In this document: one piece after another, positions 44,243-53,275 of the stretch
How the letters are laid out: every line of letters starts with the position of its first letter
Numbering within the stretch: position 1 is the first letter of the stretch
From: Hyphomonadaceae bacterium JAD_PAG50586_4
GTDB taxonomy: Bacteria; Pseudomonadota; Alphaproteobacteria; Caulobacterales; Aquidulcibacteraceae
Direction of reading: 5' to 3'
NCBI GenBank assembly: GCA_023242925.1
Contig: CP096134.1
Location: 930,001 to 994,000 of the forward strand
DNA: 64,000 nucleotides
Made by a program: the position numbers and the translations under genes
Notes under the pieces: model-generated
Database searches by the model: none
Told to the model about the DNA's origin: nothing
The model's input: only the letters and a program-made list of their open reading frames with translations

Positions 44243-45664
44243 ATGGCCGAGATTTCCCACCCGCAACTGCGCAGCTTCACCGACAAGATTTGGAACGAAG
44301 AGATTGTGCCGACTTTGGTCGAGTACATCGCCATTCCAAACAAGTCGCCGTCGTTCGATCCCGATTGGGAAAAGCACGGCTTCATGGAGCAGGCGGTGGA
44401 GCTGTTCGTGGCGTGGGCCAAGAAGAAGTTGTCGGCGCTGAACGCGACGTTGAGCGTGGAGCGCGCCGCGGGCCGTACGCCACTCATCTTCATCGACGTG
44501 CCGGGCAGCGTGAGCGGCGACACCGTGCTGCTCTATGGTCACCTCGACAAGCAGCCGGAGATGACGGGCTGGGCCGAGGGCAAGGGGCCGTGGGTTCCAG
44601 TTCTGGAAGGTGACAAGCTTTACGGTCGCGGCGGCGCGGACGACGGCTACGCCATGTTCGGCGCGCTCGGCGCGTTGCTGGCGCTTAAAGAACAAGGCGT
44701 GCCGCATAAGCGCGCTGTGATCGTGATCGAAGCGAGCGAAGAAAGCGGCTCACCGGATCTGCCATACTACATGGATGCGCTCGCCGATCGCATCGGTAAG
44801 GTCTCGCTCGTCGTCTGTCTCGATAGCGGTTGCGGCGATTATGAGCGGCTGTGGCTGACCACATCGCTGCGCGGGGTGATCGGCGGCACGCTGCGCGTGG
44901 ATGTGCTCGAAGAGGGCGTGCATTCGGGCGACGCGTCCGGCGTCGTGCCGTCAAGTTTTCGGATTATGCGCCAGGTGTTGGCGCGTTTGGAGAATGTCGA
45001 AACCGGCGAAGTGCTGGTCGATGCTTTGAAGGCCGAGATTCCGGCCGAGCGGCTAAAGCAAGCGAAGGTCGCCGCACAGGCGTTGGGCGATCAGGTCTAT
45101 GCGAAATTTCCATTCGTCGACGGCATGAAGCCGGCTGGCGCGAATTTGGCCGAGCTCGTGTTGAACCGCACCTGGCGGCCGACTTTGTCGGTAACCGGTT
45201 TTGCCGGTGCGCCGACGCCGCAAAATGCGGGCAACGTGTTGCGTCCGTTCACAGAAGCGAAGCTCTCTTTGCGTTTGCCGCCCACGGTGGACGCGGAGCA
45301 AGCCAGCAAGCGCGTAAAGGAAATCGTAGAGCGCGATCCGCCTTACGGCGCGCATGTCAGCTATCACGGCGAAGCGGCTGGCGCCGGTTGGAATGCGCCG
45401 AAGACCGCGCAATGGCTTGAAGCCGTACTTGAAGACGCCTCGCACGCTGCGTTCGGCAATCCGGTCGCCATGATGGGCGAGGGCGGGTCGATCCCGTTCA
45501 TGGGCATGCTCGGTGAGAAATTCCCCGAAGCGCAATTCGTGGTGACGGGCGTGCTCGGCCCGCACTCAAACGCGCATGGCCCGAACGAATTCCTGCACAT
45601 CCCAACGGGCAAGCGCGTCACCGAAGTGGTCGCGCGCGTCGTCGCCGCGCACGCCGCGCATTGA
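44243..45664 (+). CDS. M20 family metallopeptidase (dipeptidase)
   Basis: A 473-residue cytosolic dizinc peptidase of the CNDP/PepV-like group. Metal and catalytic residues: LLYGHLDKQPEM (His, Asp), GRGGADDGYAMF (bridging Asp), IEASEESGSPDL (catalytic Glu pair), LDSGCGDY (Asp) and GPHSNAHGPNEF (His). The lid domain contains RGVIGGTLRVDVLEEGVHSG. ATG 44243 has AGGAG seven bases upstream. It is divergent from the thiolase-like gene with a 131-bp gap and ends directly against the convergent histidine kinase gene. Confidence 0.94.
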   Translation: MAEISHPQLRSFTDKIWNEEIVPTLVEYIAIPNKSPSFDPDWEKHGFMEQAVELFVAWAKKKLSALNATLSVERAAGRTPLIFIDVPGSVSGDTVLLYGHLDKQPEMTGWAEGKGPWVPVLEGDKLYGRGGADDGYAMFGALGALLALKEQGVPHKRAVIVIEASEESGSPDLPYYMDALADRIGKVSLVVCLDSGCGDYERLWLTTSLRGVIGGTLRVDVLEEGVHSGDASGVVPSSFRIMRQVLARLENVETGEVLVDALKAEIPAERLKQAKVAAQALGDQVYAKFPFVDGMKPAGANLAELVLNRTWRPTLSVTGFAGAPTPQNAGNVLRPFTEAKLSLRLPPTVDAEQASKRVKEIVERDPPYGAHVSYHGEAAGAGWNAPKTAQWLEAVLEDASHAAFGNPVAMMGEGGSIPFMGMLGEKFPEAQFVVTGVLGPHSNAHGPNEFLHIPTGKRVTEVVARVVAAHAAH

Positions 45665-47992
45665 TTAGCCGGCGTACTTTTGGACGAGCGGCGTGACGCT
45701 GGCTGCGGGCGCGTTCTGTTCGGGCGCGCGCTTGCGGGCGTAACGCATCACGGTGGCGGCCAGCATGTCGCGATCGGCCGGCTTCACGATGTGCTCGGCA
45801 GCGCCCAGCGCCAGCGCGTGGCCGCGATCCTCGTTCACGGACAGCACGACCACTGGAATGTCCTGCGTCGCGGGATCGTGCTTCAAGCTTTGCAACACGC
45901 GCCAGCCGGAGCGATCTGGCAGGAAGATGTCGAGCAGCACCAAAGCCGGCGATTTCGCGCGCGCAAGCGCCAAACCCGCTTCGCCGCCGCCAACGCCTTG
46001 TACGGCAAAGCCTGCGCGCGTGAGCGCGCGAGCCGCGAGTTCGCGCGCGTCCGGTTCATCTTCGATGACGATCACGAGCGGCTGATCCGCCGTGCCTTGC
46101 ATTTCGTCGACCTTGGCCGCGGCGCCCAACGCCGCTGAAGCGTCCGCGAAATTCGCTGGCACGTGCAGCGTAAACATCGAGCCCTGGCCCAGCGTGCTTT
46201 CGACGCTGACATCCCCGCCAAGCAATTGCGCAAAACGGCGCGTGATGGTGAGGCCGAGGCCGGTGCCGCCATATTGCTGCGTGATGCTGGGGTCAGCTTG
46301 CACGAACGGCTGGAATAGACGTGACATATGCTCGCTCGACATGCCGATGCCGGTGTCGCGCACGGAGACGAAGATTTGCTCGACGCCATTGTGCATACGA
46401 CGATCGTAGGTGACGTCGATCGCGCCGTCCTTGGTGAACTTGGCCGAGTTCGACAGCAGGTTGAGTACGCACTGGCCGAGCTTCATCGAATCCGTGGTCG
46501 CCAGGCCGTGCGCTGCCTTGGTGTGCAGCGTGACGACATTGCCGTTCTGCTCGGCGATCGGCTGCACGGTGTCGATCAATTCGCTGAGCGCTTCGATGGG
46601 ATCGAATTCGGCGGCGCTCACATCCATGCGTCCGGCTTCGATTTTCGACAGATCGAGAATCTCGTTGATCAGGCTGAGGAGGTGTTTCGCTGCAGTCAGA
46701 ATGCGTTGCAGATCTTGCACAGCGCCCTTGTCGCCATTGTCTTGCGCGTCTTCCTGCAACATTTCCGCGTAGCCGATGATGGCGTTCAGGGGCGTGCGCA
46801 GCTCGTGGCTCATGTTGGCGAGGAATTGCGATTTGGCGAGGTTGGCGCTTTCAGCGCCATGGCGTGCGTGCGCCAATTCATCGACGTTGTGTTCGATTTC
46901 CATCGCGCCTTGCGACAGGGCGCTGAGGATGCGCGACAGGCCAGCCGAGAGCGCTTCCAGCGGCGTGCTCGATTCGGCCGGGAGCGAGAGTTCGTTGCGC
47001 AGTGTTTTGAGCGCTTCGCCCTGAGCGCGCAGGGCGGTGGAGGCGTCGTTCAAAATTTCGCGCGGTAGCGCGGGGGTGGCCGCGATCGGCTCGCCAGTGC
47101 GCGAGACGCAAGTGACCCGTATCGGCGCGCCCTCCGGCGTGGTGCGGACGAACGCGTGGTGGCGGACGCGGACGCGTGAGCCATCGGCGCGCACGACATC
47201 ATGGGCAAGCGCGATGCGGCGCACCGCGCCAGGCGTCGGCGCGAAAGCAGATTTCACCAGTGCGCGATCCTCGGGCGGCGCAAAGCAAGCGCCATCGACG
47301 ACATCGCGATAGGTGATTGGACGCCCTATCAGTGCAGATAGTCGCTCGCTGCCGATCAGCCGTTCGCGGGTGAAGTCAATCTCCCACGCCGAGGACGAAG
47401 CGTCGTTGAAGCTCATATTCAGTTGGCGCAGCCATTCCACGTCCTGCACGCGTGCGTGCGAGGCGCGGTGCGCGTGGTGAAGGGCGGCGGCCAGCACGTA
47501 AGCAACGCATGCGCCCATCGCCAACGTCGCGGCGAAGGCGGAGAGCGAAACGCTGCTCGCCAGGATCACTGCGCCAAGTAGAGCATAAGGTGCGCAAATG
47601 GCGATGGCGTAGAGGCGACCGCGACGCGCAGAGAAGGCTGTGTGCGCGCACAACATGGCGAGCATGGCGGCCGCGAGCGGTGCGCCAATTTGCGATTGCT
47701 CAAACCAGAGAATGCCCGGCGCCGCAGCGAGGCTCGCGGATTGCGCCAAATCAAGTGTAAAATGCAGAGTTTTCGCGTTGTCTCCCGCGAGCGCGCGCGT
47801 ATTGGCGCTCGCCCATTTGTGCATTTCATCGACCATCAAAGCGAGGCCGAACCATACCGCGCCGAGCGGCAATCCAGCGCTGCCGCCAACGGCGATCGCG
47901 ATCAACGCGTAAAGATAGTAACGCGTGCGCGGGCTGGAGAAGACCTCCGCCGCTGCGCGTTCAATCGCCGCATGGTTGATGAAATATTGCAC
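45665..47992 (-). CDS. Hybrid sensor histidine kinase/response regulator
   Basis: About 776 residues. The N-terminal membrane region holds about six helices (YYLYALIAIAVGGSAGLP, AAAMLAMLCAHTAFS, AFAATLAMGACVAYVLAAAL), followed by a PAS-like domain (WEIDFTRERLIGSERLSALIG), HisKA with FLANMSHELRTPLNAIIGYA, HATPase with LLSNSAKFTKDG, DTGIGMSSEHM and YGGTGLGLTITRRFAQLLGG, and a C-terminal receiver with VIEDEPDARELA and phospho-Asp in ALVLLDIFLPDRSG. The start is ambiguous: GTG 47992 or TTG 48004. No dedicated response regulator is adjacent. The N-terminal helices suggest a membrane-state or ligand sensor. Confidence 0.92.
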   Translation of the reverse strand: MQYFINHAAIERAAAEVFSSPRTRYYLYALIAIAVGGSAGLPLGAVWFGLALMVDEMHKWASANTRALAGDNAKTLHFTLDLAQSASLAAAPGILWFEQSQIGAPLAAAMLAMLCAHTAFSARRGRLYAIAICAPYALLGAVILASSVSLSAFAATLAMGACVAYVLAAALHHAHRASHARVQDVEWLRQLNMSFNDASSSAWEIDFTRERLIGSERLSALIGRPITYRDVVDGACFAPPEDRALVKSAFAPTPGAVRRIALAHDVVRADGSRVRVRHHAFVRTTPEGAPIRVTCVSRTGEPIAATPALPREILNDASTALRAQGEALKTLRNELSLPAESSTPLEALSAGLSRILSALSQGAMEIEHNVDELAHARHGAESANLAKSQFLANMSHELRTPLNAIIGYAEMLQEDAQDNGDKGAVQDLQRILTAAKHLLSLINEILDLSKIEAGRMDVSAAEFDPIEALSELIDTVQPIAEQNGNVVTLHTKAAHGLATTDSMKLGQCVLNLLSNSAKFTKDGAIDVTYDRRMHNGVEQIFVSVRDTGIGMSSEHMSRLFQPFVQADPSITQQYGGTGLGLTITRRFAQLLGGDVSVESTLGQGSMFTLHVPANFADASAALGAAAKVDEMQGTADQPLVIVIEDEPDARELAARALTRAGFAVQGVGGGEAGLALARAKSPALVLLDIFLPDRSGWRVLQSLKHDPATQDIPVVVLSVNEDRGHALALGAAEHIVKPADRDMLAATVMRYARKRAPEQNAPAASVTPLVQKYAG

Positions 47993-48150
47993 GCCCCGCC
48001 CCAATGGCTAATTTCCGCTAAGCGTAATCGCGCTCTGTAAAGCAAGCGTTCGTGTAAGTGCTTTTTCGTGCTGTTTTGATACGAAAAATCCGCGTATTTG
48101 GCCGAGTGTGTGAAGAACGTGTTGATGCGCGGCGAGTGGGATAACAGAGC

Positions 48151-49155
48151 ATGAATTTTCGATCGGACAATACAGCGAGCGCCGCTGCGGAAATCATGGC
48201 CGCCTTAACAAGCGTGAATGATGGGCCCGCCGTGGGCTATGGCGAAGACCCGTGGTCGCGCAAATTAGATGAAGCACTTGGTGCGCTGTTCGAACGCGAG
48301 GTGCGCGTGTTCACGGTCGCCAGTGGCACTGCGGCGAACTCGATCGCGCTTGCAAGCGTGACGCCGCCTTGGGGCTCGATTATCTGTCATCGCGAGGCGC
48401 ATATCGAGTGCGATGAATGCGGTGCGCCGGAATTCTTCTCAGGCGGCGCCAAGCTCGTATTGGTCGATGGCGAGGCCGCGAAGCTGACGTGCGATGCTTT
48501 ACGCGAAGGCATCGCCCGCAACGCGCGGGGCATTCATTCTGTTAAGCCGAGCGCGGTGTCGATCTCGCAAACGACCGAACGGGGCGCGATCTATAAGCCG
48601 GGCGAAGTGGCGGCCCTGGGCGCGATCGCCAAAGACGCGGGGCTGGCGCTGCATATGGATGGCGCGCGTTTCGCCAATGCGGTCGCCGCACTTGGCTGCA
48701 AGCCCGCCGACGTCACTTGGCGGGCCGGCGTGGATTTGTTGTCGTTTGGCGCGACCAAGAACGGCGCTTTGTTGGCGGAGTCGATCGTCTGCTTTGATCT
48801 AGATCTCGCCGAGGAGATCGCGCGTCGGCGCAAGCGCAGCGGCCATCTGATCTGCAAGGGTCGTTATCCAGCGGCCCAATTCCTCGCTTATTTGAATGAC
48901 GGCCTTTGGCTGAAGCTCGCCGGGCGCGCCAATGCTTTGGCGGCAAGATTGGGTGAGGCGGCCGCGCCCTTGCTCAGTGCGCCGGTTGAGAGCAATCAGG
49001 TCTTCATTAGGCCCGGCGCGGACAAGCTGGCGACGCTGCGCGCGGCGGGCGCGGATTTCTACGACTGGGGCGAGGACGAAGCGCGGCTCGTCGTGTCGTG
49101 GAACCAGCCGGAGGCGGATATCGACGCATTGTCGAAGCTGTTGAAGGCGCTCTAG
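48151..49155 (+). CDS. Low-specificity threonine aldolase (beta-eliminating lyase family)
   Basis: A 334-residue PLP enzyme: NFRSDNTASAAAEIMAAL at the start, VASGTAANSIALASV, HREAHIECDECGAPEFF, LHMDGARFANAVAAL and the PLP Lys in LLSFGATKNGALLAE. It cleaves threonine or allo-threonine to glycine and acetaldehyde, or a related beta-hydroxy amino acid. Length is normal for LtaE-like proteins. The ribosome-binding site is weak. A 146-bp intergenic gap separates it from the divergent kinase gene. Confidence 0.92.
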   Translation: MNFRSDNTASAAAEIMAALTSVNDGPAVGYGEDPWSRKLDEALGALFEREVRVFTVASGTAANSIALASVTPPWGSIICHREAHIECDECGAPEFFSGGAKLVLVDGEAAKLTCDALREGIARNARGIHSVKPSAVSISQTTERGAIYKPGEVAALGAIAKDAGLALHMDGARFANAVAALGCKPADVTWRAGVDLLSFGATKNGALLAESIVCFDLDLAEEIARRRKRSGHLICKGRYPAAQFLAYLNDGLWLKLAGRANALAARLGEAAAPLLSAPVESNQVFIRPGADKLATLRAAGADFYDWGEDEARLVVSWNQPEADIDALSKLLKAL

Positions 49156-49212
49156 CGCAAGCCCGTCCAGGCGCATTTCCGCGCCATCCATGCCCATGGA
49201 CGACCAACAACC

Positions 49213-50421
49213 TTAGGTATTAAGTTCCAGCGTGCCGTCGCGCTTGTCGGAGATGCGCTCGGCAAGCGCGAACAAGAGCGGGTTGAGCGCGATCGAGATG
49301 AGCGCCGCGGCAAGGATGAGGTTGTAGGTATCCCCCGACAGCAGCTCCAAGTGGACGCCCATGCCGGCGAGCACGAACGAGAATTCGCCGATCTGCGCCA
49401 GCGAGGCCGCGATCATGAGCCCGGTGCGGAGCGGCAGTTTGTAGAGCGAGGTGATCGCCAAGGCGGCGGCGCTCTTGCCGATCATGATGATGAAGACGAC
49501 GGCGAGCACGCCGAGCGGTTCACGCACCAAGGTCATCGGGTCAAACAACATGCCGACGGACACGAAGAACAGCACCGCGAACGTATCGCGCAACGGAAGC
49601 GAATCTTCGGCGATCTTGTGGGTGAATTTGGTGCCGTTGAGCACGACGCCAGCGAGGAAGGCGCCGAGTGCGAAGGAGGCGTCGAAGAGTTCATAGGCGA
49701 CCCAGGCGATGCCGAGCGCGAGCGTGAGCGTGCCGAGCGACATGAGCTCGCGCGATTTCAGATGCGCGACTTGCACGATCAGCCAAGGGAAGAAGCGCGC
49801 GCCGACGAACAGCATCAGCGCCACGAACACGCCGATCTTGCCGATCGTGAGCGCCAGCGAGGTGAGGACGACCTCGGTCGAGACGCCGCCATTGCCATTG
49901 GCCATGCCGGCGAGCGTCGGCAACAGCACGATGCCGAGCACGATGGCGATGTCTTCGATCACGAGCCAGCCGACGCAGATGCGGCCGTTCTCGGTTTTAA
50001 CGATGTGCCGGTCTTCGAGTGCGCGCAGCAGCACGACCGTACTGGCGACGGAAAGCGAGAAGCCGAGCATGATGGATTCAGCCGCGCCCAAGCCCATCAA
50101 GGCGCCAGCGCCGTAGCCCAGCAGGGTCGCCGCGGTCATTTGCACCAAGGCGCCAGGCAGGGCGACGCCGCGTACGGCCCAAAGATCTGCGAGCGAGAAT
50201 TTGAGGCCGACGCCGAACATCAGCAGGATAACGCCGATCTCGGCGAATTGAAGTGCGAGGTCGGCATCGCCGACAAAGCCGGGCGTGAAGGGGCCGACGG
50301 CCACGCCGGCGACCAGATAGCCGACCAGCGGCGAGATGCGCAGACGCTGCGCGATGGCGCCGAAGAAGAACGCCAGCGCGATCGCGGCGACGAGATTGAT
50401 GATAAGTCCGTGGCTTTCCAT
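49213..50421 (-). CDS. Cation:proton antiporter (CPA2/KefB-type membrane domain)
   Basis: A 402-residue membrane protein with about 12 helices, including LRISPLVGYLVAGVAVGPF, FAEIGVILLMFGVGLKFSL, GFSLSVASTVVLLRALED, the conserved motif GWLVIEDIAIVLGIVLLP, and LGAFLAGVVLNGTKF. It lacks the C-terminal TrkA-N domain of KefB/KefC, so it is the short form. It would exchange K+ or Na+ for H+. ATG 50421 is chosen because homology starts at INLVAAIALAFFFGA; the longer frame to 50499 adds unrelated sequence. Confidence 0.9.
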   Translation of the reverse strand: MESHGLIINLVAAIALAFFFGAIAQRLRISPLVGYLVAGVAVGPFTPGFVGDADLALQFAEIGVILLMFGVGLKFSLADLWAVRGVALPGALVQMTAATLLGYGAGALMGLGAAESIMLGFSLSVASTVVLLRALEDRHIVKTENGRICVGWLVIEDIAIVLGIVLLPTLAGMANGNGGVSTEVVLTSLALTIGKIGVFVALMLFVGARFFPWLIVQVAHLKSRELMSLGTLTLALGIAWVAYELFDASFALGAFLAGVVLNGTKFTHKIAEDSLPLRDTFAVLFFVSVGMLFDPMTLVREPLGVLAVVFIIMIGKSAAALAITSLYKLPLRTGLMIAASLAQIGEFSFVLAGMGVHLELLSGDTYNLILAAALISIALNPLLFALAERISDKRDGTLELNT

Positions 50422-50598
50422 CTGTACTTTCAAATGGGGCGTCTCGGCCGTCGCGTGCGCGGCGGTCGCCGATCGGCGAATTGGGTGTGAAGCACTCAAT
50501 CGACCCGATTGAAGCGATCAAGTCAAATGGCGATGCGACGCAGGTCATGGTTTTTGTGATCGTCGCGGCGTAGAACGCGCGAAACAAAGGAGGCCGAT

Positions 50599-52011
50599 TT
50601 GGGCCAAGAGCAATTGCGTGCGCTGTTCGCTGACGTGAGCGCGCGCGCGGCGGCGTATCGCGACGGCGCGCCGACGCGGCCCCATCAACCCGCGCGCGGT
50701 TATCGCCAGATGCGCGCAGCGTTCGATCAGCCGACGCCGGAGCGCGGCGCTGACGCGCGCGACGTGATCGCGGAACTTGCGACGCTCGCGGAGCCTGGGC
50801 TCACGAACATTGTCGGCCCGCGTTTCTATGGCTGGGTAATGGGCGCGAGCCATGAAACGGGCGTGGCTGCGGATTGGCTGATCAGCGCCTGGGGTCAAAA
50901 CGTCGGCAATGCGCATGCGACGCCGGCGGCTTCGGCTTGCGAAGAAGTGGTTGGTCGCTGGTTGCTGGATTTGCTCGATCTGCCGCGCGAATCTTCGATC
51001 GGTTTCGTGAGCGGCGCGACGTTGGCGAATTTCACCTGCTTGGCTGCGGCGCGTGGCGAGGTGCTGCGGCGTGTGGGCTGGGATGTTGAGAACGACGGTT
51101 TGTTTGGCGCGCCGCCGATCCATGTCGTGCTCGGTGAGGAGGCGCATTCCACCGTGTTTTCGGGGCTCCGTTATCTGGGGCTCGGCGCCAAGCGCATTGT
51201 GAGCGTGGCGTCGGACGAACAAGGACGCATGCGGCCCGATGCGTTCAAGCGTGCGATCGAGAAACTCGATGGCCCGATCATCGCGATTGCGCAGGCGGGG
51301 CATATCAATTCCGGATCGTTTGACGCGTTTCCGGAGATCGCTGAAGCCGCGCATGCGAAGGGCGCGTGGCTGCATGTTGATGGTGCGTTTGGGCTTTGGG
51401 CGCGCGCGTGTCCCGATCGCGTCTATTTAGGGCGCGGTTTGGAGCTTGCGGATTCGTGGGGCGTCGACGGGCACAAATGGCTGCAGACGCCGTATGACAG
51501 CGCTTATGCGATCGTGCGCAATGCTGAGGCGCACCGCCGCGCCATGTTGATCGCGGCGAGCTATTTGCCGGCGGGCGAGGATCGCCATCCTGCGGATTTC
51601 ACGCCGGAGCTCTCGCGGCGCGCGCGCGGGTTTGCGACTTGGGCGACGATCAAAGCGATGGGCCGCGAAGGCATCGCCGAGATGGTGAGCCGGCACTGCG
51701 CCGTCGCGCGCGGGATCGCCGAGCATCTGGATGCTGCGCGTGATGTCGCGGTGTTGAACGATGTCGTGCTGAACCAAGTTGCTGTGTGCCTTGGGCCGGA
51801 TATAGATGTCGCGAAGGCTGATGAGCTGACGGCGCGTGTGATTGCACGGATTCAACGCGAGGGCGTGATCTTCGTCGGCGGCGCGCATTGGCGCGGGCGC
51901 CAGATCATTCGTATTTCGGTGTGCAGCATGAACACGACAGAGGCGGATATTGCTGTGAGCGCGGACGCGATTTTGAGTGCGTGGCGGGCGGAGCGGGATA
52001 GCGCTGGGTAG
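50599..52011 (+). CDS. PLP-dependent decarboxylase (group II, DDC-like)
   Basis: A 470-residue enzyme starting at TTG 50599, supported by AAAGGAGG six bases upstream. Motifs: GPRFYGWVMGASHETGVAADWL, FVSGATLANFTCLAAARG, HSTVFSGLRYLGLG, WLHVDGAFGLWARA (Asp over the pyridine N) and SWGVDGHKWLQTPYD with the PLP Lys. It resembles aromatic amino-acid or glutamate decarboxylases; the amino-acid substrate cannot be told. It is 177 bp from the divergent antiporter gene, and acid-stress pairing of decarboxylase with antiporter is possible but unproven. Confidence 0.92.
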   Translation: MGQEQLRALFADVSARAAAYRDGAPTRPHQPARGYRQMRAAFDQPTPERGADARDVIAELATLAEPGLTNIVGPRFYGWVMGASHETGVAADWLISAWGQNVGNAHATPAASACEEVVGRWLLDLLDLPRESSIGFVSGATLANFTCLAAARGEVLRRVGWDVENDGLFGAPPIHVVLGEEAHSTVFSGLRYLGLGAKRIVSVASDEQGRMRPDAFKRAIEKLDGPIIAIAQAGHINSGSFDAFPEIAEAAHAKGAWLHVDGAFGLWARACPDRVYLGRGLELADSWGVDGHKWLQTPYDSAYAIVRNAEAHRRAMLIAASYLPAGEDRHPADFTPELSRRARGFATWATIKAMGREGIAEMVSRHCAVARGIAEHLDAARDVAVLNDVVLNQVAVCLGPDIDVAKADELTARVIARIQREGVIFVGGAHWRGRQIIRISVCSMNTTEADIAVSADAILSAWRAERDSAG

Positions 52012-52094
52012 CTATGGAACCTGAAGACGCCGGCTGGAAGCGGGCGGTCCAAGACTGCTCCGGGGTGCGATAGAGCACCGCTCTATCCCCCCAT

Positions 52095-52652
52095 TCAAGC
52101 CACGCGCGTCCAATCCATGATCCAGTTTTCTTCCCAGGTTTGGCCGTTGTCGCGCGAGACGGCTTGGCGCCAGCGGCAGGTGGTGGGGCTGATATTGTCC
52201 CACACGCCGCGCACTTTGATGGGCTGGTCGCCGTCCATATCATCGGCGCCGAATGTGCCAACGCCGTGAGCGAAGCTGCCGGTTTGGCCAGGCGTGGTGA
52301 GCACGCCGCTGCGGGCGTTGACCCAGAAATCGGACCACACGCCCGTTTCAACATCGAGCAGGCGCAAGCCCATGCCAGCGAAGTCGCGCGCGGGGATGCG
52401 CAATTCTTCGATGCTGCCGACGCCGCCGAGAATATGCCAGCAGGTGGCTTCGCCTTCGAACACATCCCAATCGTTCGGCGCGCGCAGGCGACGGTGATGA
52501 ATGCGCCATTCGCCGGTGAGAAAATTGAACTCGCCCGGTTGGCCGCGCGGGCGCGCAGGCGCCGGTGATTGAGCGTTCGCATTGGTGTTGGTCAAAAGAG
52601 CTGCGGCGCCGGCGGCGGCGACGTTGAGCAAGTGGCGGCGTTGTTCGTTCAT
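52095..52652 (-). CDS. Exported DUF1579-like protein (185 aa)
   Basis: A twin-arginine-like N-terminus (EQRRHLLNVAAAGAAALL) ends near NAQSPAP. The mature part reads EFNFLTGEWRIHHRRLRAPN, GGVGSIEELRIPARDFAGM, GVWSDFWVNARSGVL and WEENWIMDWTRVA, a lipocalin-like beta domain of the DUF1579 type. GGGAGG precedes ATG 52652. It follows its paralogue at 52664-53212 by 11 bp, so the pair is one operon under the divergent WYL regulator. Ligand unknown. Confidence 0.8.
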   Translation of the reverse strand: MNEQRRHLLNVAAAGAAALLTNTNANAQSPAPARPRGQPGEFNFLTGEWRIHHRRLRAPNDWDVFEGEATCWHILGGVGSIEELRIPARDFAGMGLRLLDVETGVWSDFWVNARSGVLTTPGQTGSFAHGVGTFGADDMDGDQPIKVRGVWDNISPTTCRWRQAVSRDNGQTWEENWIMDWTRVA

Positions 52653-52663
52653 GTTTTCCTCCC

Positions 52664-53212
52664 TCAGGCGCGTGTGAATTGCATGCGCCAATTGATTTCC
52701 CAGCTGGCGCCATTGTCCGGCGAGAAGGCTTGCTCCCAGCGCGGCGCGCCGGTGTGCGTCTCGCTCCATTGGAAGCGCACGAGGATGGGACGGCCGTTCA
52801 ATGTCTCCTCGGCGATAAAGGCGCCGACGCCATTTTCGAAGCCGCCGCGCACAGGCGTTTGGAGCGTGTGTGGATCGCGCCCGTCGAGCCACCAGATCGC
52901 CCATTGGCGCGTTTGCGGATTGAACGAACGCAGGCCGACGGCTCGATATGCGCCGGTTGGGATTTCGAGCACATTGTCGTCGACATTGCCGAGCCCGCCC
53001 ATCAGCTTGCGCATCGCGCACGTCCCGGCGAAATGCTGCCAATCATCGGAGCCAACGAGGCGGCCGTTGAGGCGTTCGTGCGCGACGCGCCAATCGCCGA
53101 CGAGAAAGTCGAAATCTTCGGGGCTGCCGGTGTGCATGGTTTGTCCTTGAACAGGGTTGGGGAGCGCGCTCGCGGCGAGGGCGTAGAGGAGAAGGCGGCG
53201 GAGCTGATCCAT
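52664..53212 (-). CDS. Exported DUF1579-like protein (182 aa), paralogue
   Basis: Signal-like start LRRLLLYALAASALPNP, then DFDFLVGDWRVAHERL, GLGNVDDNVLEIPTG, QWAIWWLDGRDPHTL and NGASWEINWRMQFTRA. Order and motifs parallel the next gene (FLxGxWR, E/D-IPxG/A, W-E-NW/NWRM), so they are tandem duplicates. ATG 53212 follows CAGGGG. A palindrome at 53236-53254 lies just upstream, between it and the WYL regulator. Confidence 0.8.
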   Translation of the reverse strand: MDQLRRLLLYALAASALPNPVQGQTMHTGSPEDFDFLVGDWRVAHERLNGRLVGSDDWQHFAGTCAMRKLMGGLGNVDDNVLEIPTGAYRAVGLRSFNPQTRQWAIWWLDGRDPHTLQTPVRGGFENGVGAFIAEETLNGRPILVRFQWSETHTGAPRWEQAFSPDNGASWEINWRMQFTRA

Positions 53213-53235
53213 GACCCCTGCTCTAAACCGCAAAA

Positions 53236-53254
53236 CCTGACATCGGACGTCAGG
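53236..53254. promoter_or_regulatory. Inverted repeat, putative WYL-regulator operator
   Basis: CCTGAC (53236-53241) and GTCAGG (53249-53254) are perfect inverted arms with a seven-base spacer. The site is 22 bp from the WYL start and 24 bp from the divergent DUF1579-like start, well placed to control both. Confidence 0.55.
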
Positions 53255-53275
53255 ATTTATGTGCTATGGAAAGAA

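Noticed and set aside
49351..50490. Long plus-strand frame opposite the antiporter gene
   Set aside because: Its composition is dominated by Glu/His/Arg repeats typical of antisense shadow; the minus strand encodes a clear 12-helix transporter.
52679..53275. Upstream extension of the WYL regulator frame
   Set aside because: It is antisense to a DUF1579-like gene with signal peptide and ribosome-binding site; WYL homology begins at 53276.
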